DNA from: TMED109 sp002684605 | GTDB taxonomy: Bacteria > Pseudomonadota > Alphaproteobacteria > TMED109 | Reading direction: 5' to 3' | NCBI GenBank assembly: GCA_913046335.1 | Contig: CAJWSU010000021.1 | Span: 1 to 22,342, forward strand | Length of the DNA: 22,342 nt | Part shown: in pieces, positions 22,230-22,342 of the stretch | Layout of the letters: every line of letters begins with the position of its first letter | Position numbering within the stretch: position 1 is the first letter of the stretch | The notes under the pieces: generated by a model | The model's input: only the letters and a program-made list of their open reading frames with translations | The model's database searches: none | Told to the model about the DNA's origin: nothing | Position numbers and translations under genes: made by a program

Positions 22230-22238
22230 ATTTATATG

Positions 22239-22271
22239 CGCTCTACTTTTTATTAAGTATTAAGTAGAGCG
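22239..22271. repeat. Inverted repeat in the leader of the last gene
   Basis: CGCTCTACTT (22239-22248) and AAGTAGAGCG (22262-22271) form a perfect 10-bp stem with a 13-base loop. It is the most GC-rich stretch of this intergenic region. No T-run follows on either strand. It ends nine bases before the GGGAG of the next gene, so it may be a leader stem-loop or protein-binding site. Confidence 0.55.
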
Positions 22272-22291
22272 TAATATAAAGGGAGTTTAAA

Positions 22292-22342
22292 ATGAATAAC
22301 ATGCTAAAAAAATATTCTGAAAAAATTAAACTTATTAATAAA
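22292..22342 (+). CDS. Start of an unidentified gene, 3' truncated
   Basis: ATG at 22292 preceded by AAAGGGAG (22278-22285) at a six-base spacing. Seventeen codons are visible, encoding a lysine-rich start (MNNMLKKYSEKIKLINK), open to the window edge. The ribosome site resembles that of the 75-residue gene upstream, but the intervening inverted repeats leave co-transcription open. Too short to identify. Confidence 0.6.
   Translation, partial: MNNMLKKYSEKIKLINK

Noticed and set aside
1..22342. tRNA/rRNA genes, CRISPR arrays, insertion sequences, prophage or attachment sites.
   Set aside because: No cloverleaf-like segment, spaced direct-repeat array, transposase, integrase or terminal inverted repeat pair was seen on reading both strands.

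Overview
The window is strongly AT-rich and gene-dense. Its gene content points to a streamlined marine alphaproteobacterium: an RpoE-ChrR photo-oxidative stress module, DUF3833 and DUF6580 proteins, a PQQ alcohol dehydrogenase, many small secreted proteins, short spacers and ATGA start/stop overlaps. I think of AEGEAN-169/HIMB59-like or SAR116-like lineages, but nothing here fixes the taxonomy. No tRNA, rRNA, CRISPR array, transposase or phage gene was seen.

Region 1 (1-5423) is a singlet-oxygen/light response block. On the minus strand run a class I photolyase, the ECF sigma factor RpoE, its zinc anti-sigma factor ChrR, a short-chain dehydrogenase and a DUF6580 membrane protein. On the plus strand are the end of a cyclopropane-fatty-acid-synthase-family methyltransferase and a DUF3833 protein. 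A clear ECF-type promoter precedes rpoE, and a near copy precedes DUF3833. In both, the -35 element overlaps the stop codon of the gene upstream.

Region 2 (5500-10065) holds a small secreted HExxH metallopeptidase and a small basic protein. A textbook cobalamin riboswitch then leads into a BtuB-like TonB receptor. A two-gene minus-strand operon follows (2-keto-4-pentenoate-hydratase-family enzyme and class IV aminotransferase).

Region 3 (10195-15696) is the least familiar part. An operon of three membrane proteins (13914-15696) has a TolQ/ExbB/MotA-like channel subunit, a one-helix protein with an Asp at the start of its helix and a non-TolR periplasmic domain, and a two-helix protein with an acidic tail. 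A second copy of the one-helix protein lies at 10195, followed by DUF4177-like, TPR and DsbA-family genes. A periplasmic metzincin-TPR protein is divergent from the operon. I read this as a candidate uncharacterised proton-driven envelope machine.

Region 4 (15700-19375) is a periplasmic quinoprotein module: a PQQ alcohol dehydrogenase with a lanthanide-type Asp-Tyr-Asp signature and its own terminator, then a type 1 copper cupredoxin, a MoxJ-like binding protein and a discoidin-like secreted protein. Region 5 (19564-22342) carries a Sel1-repeat protein, a VOC protein coupled to a TPR protein, a 75-residue two-helix protein and the start of one more gene.
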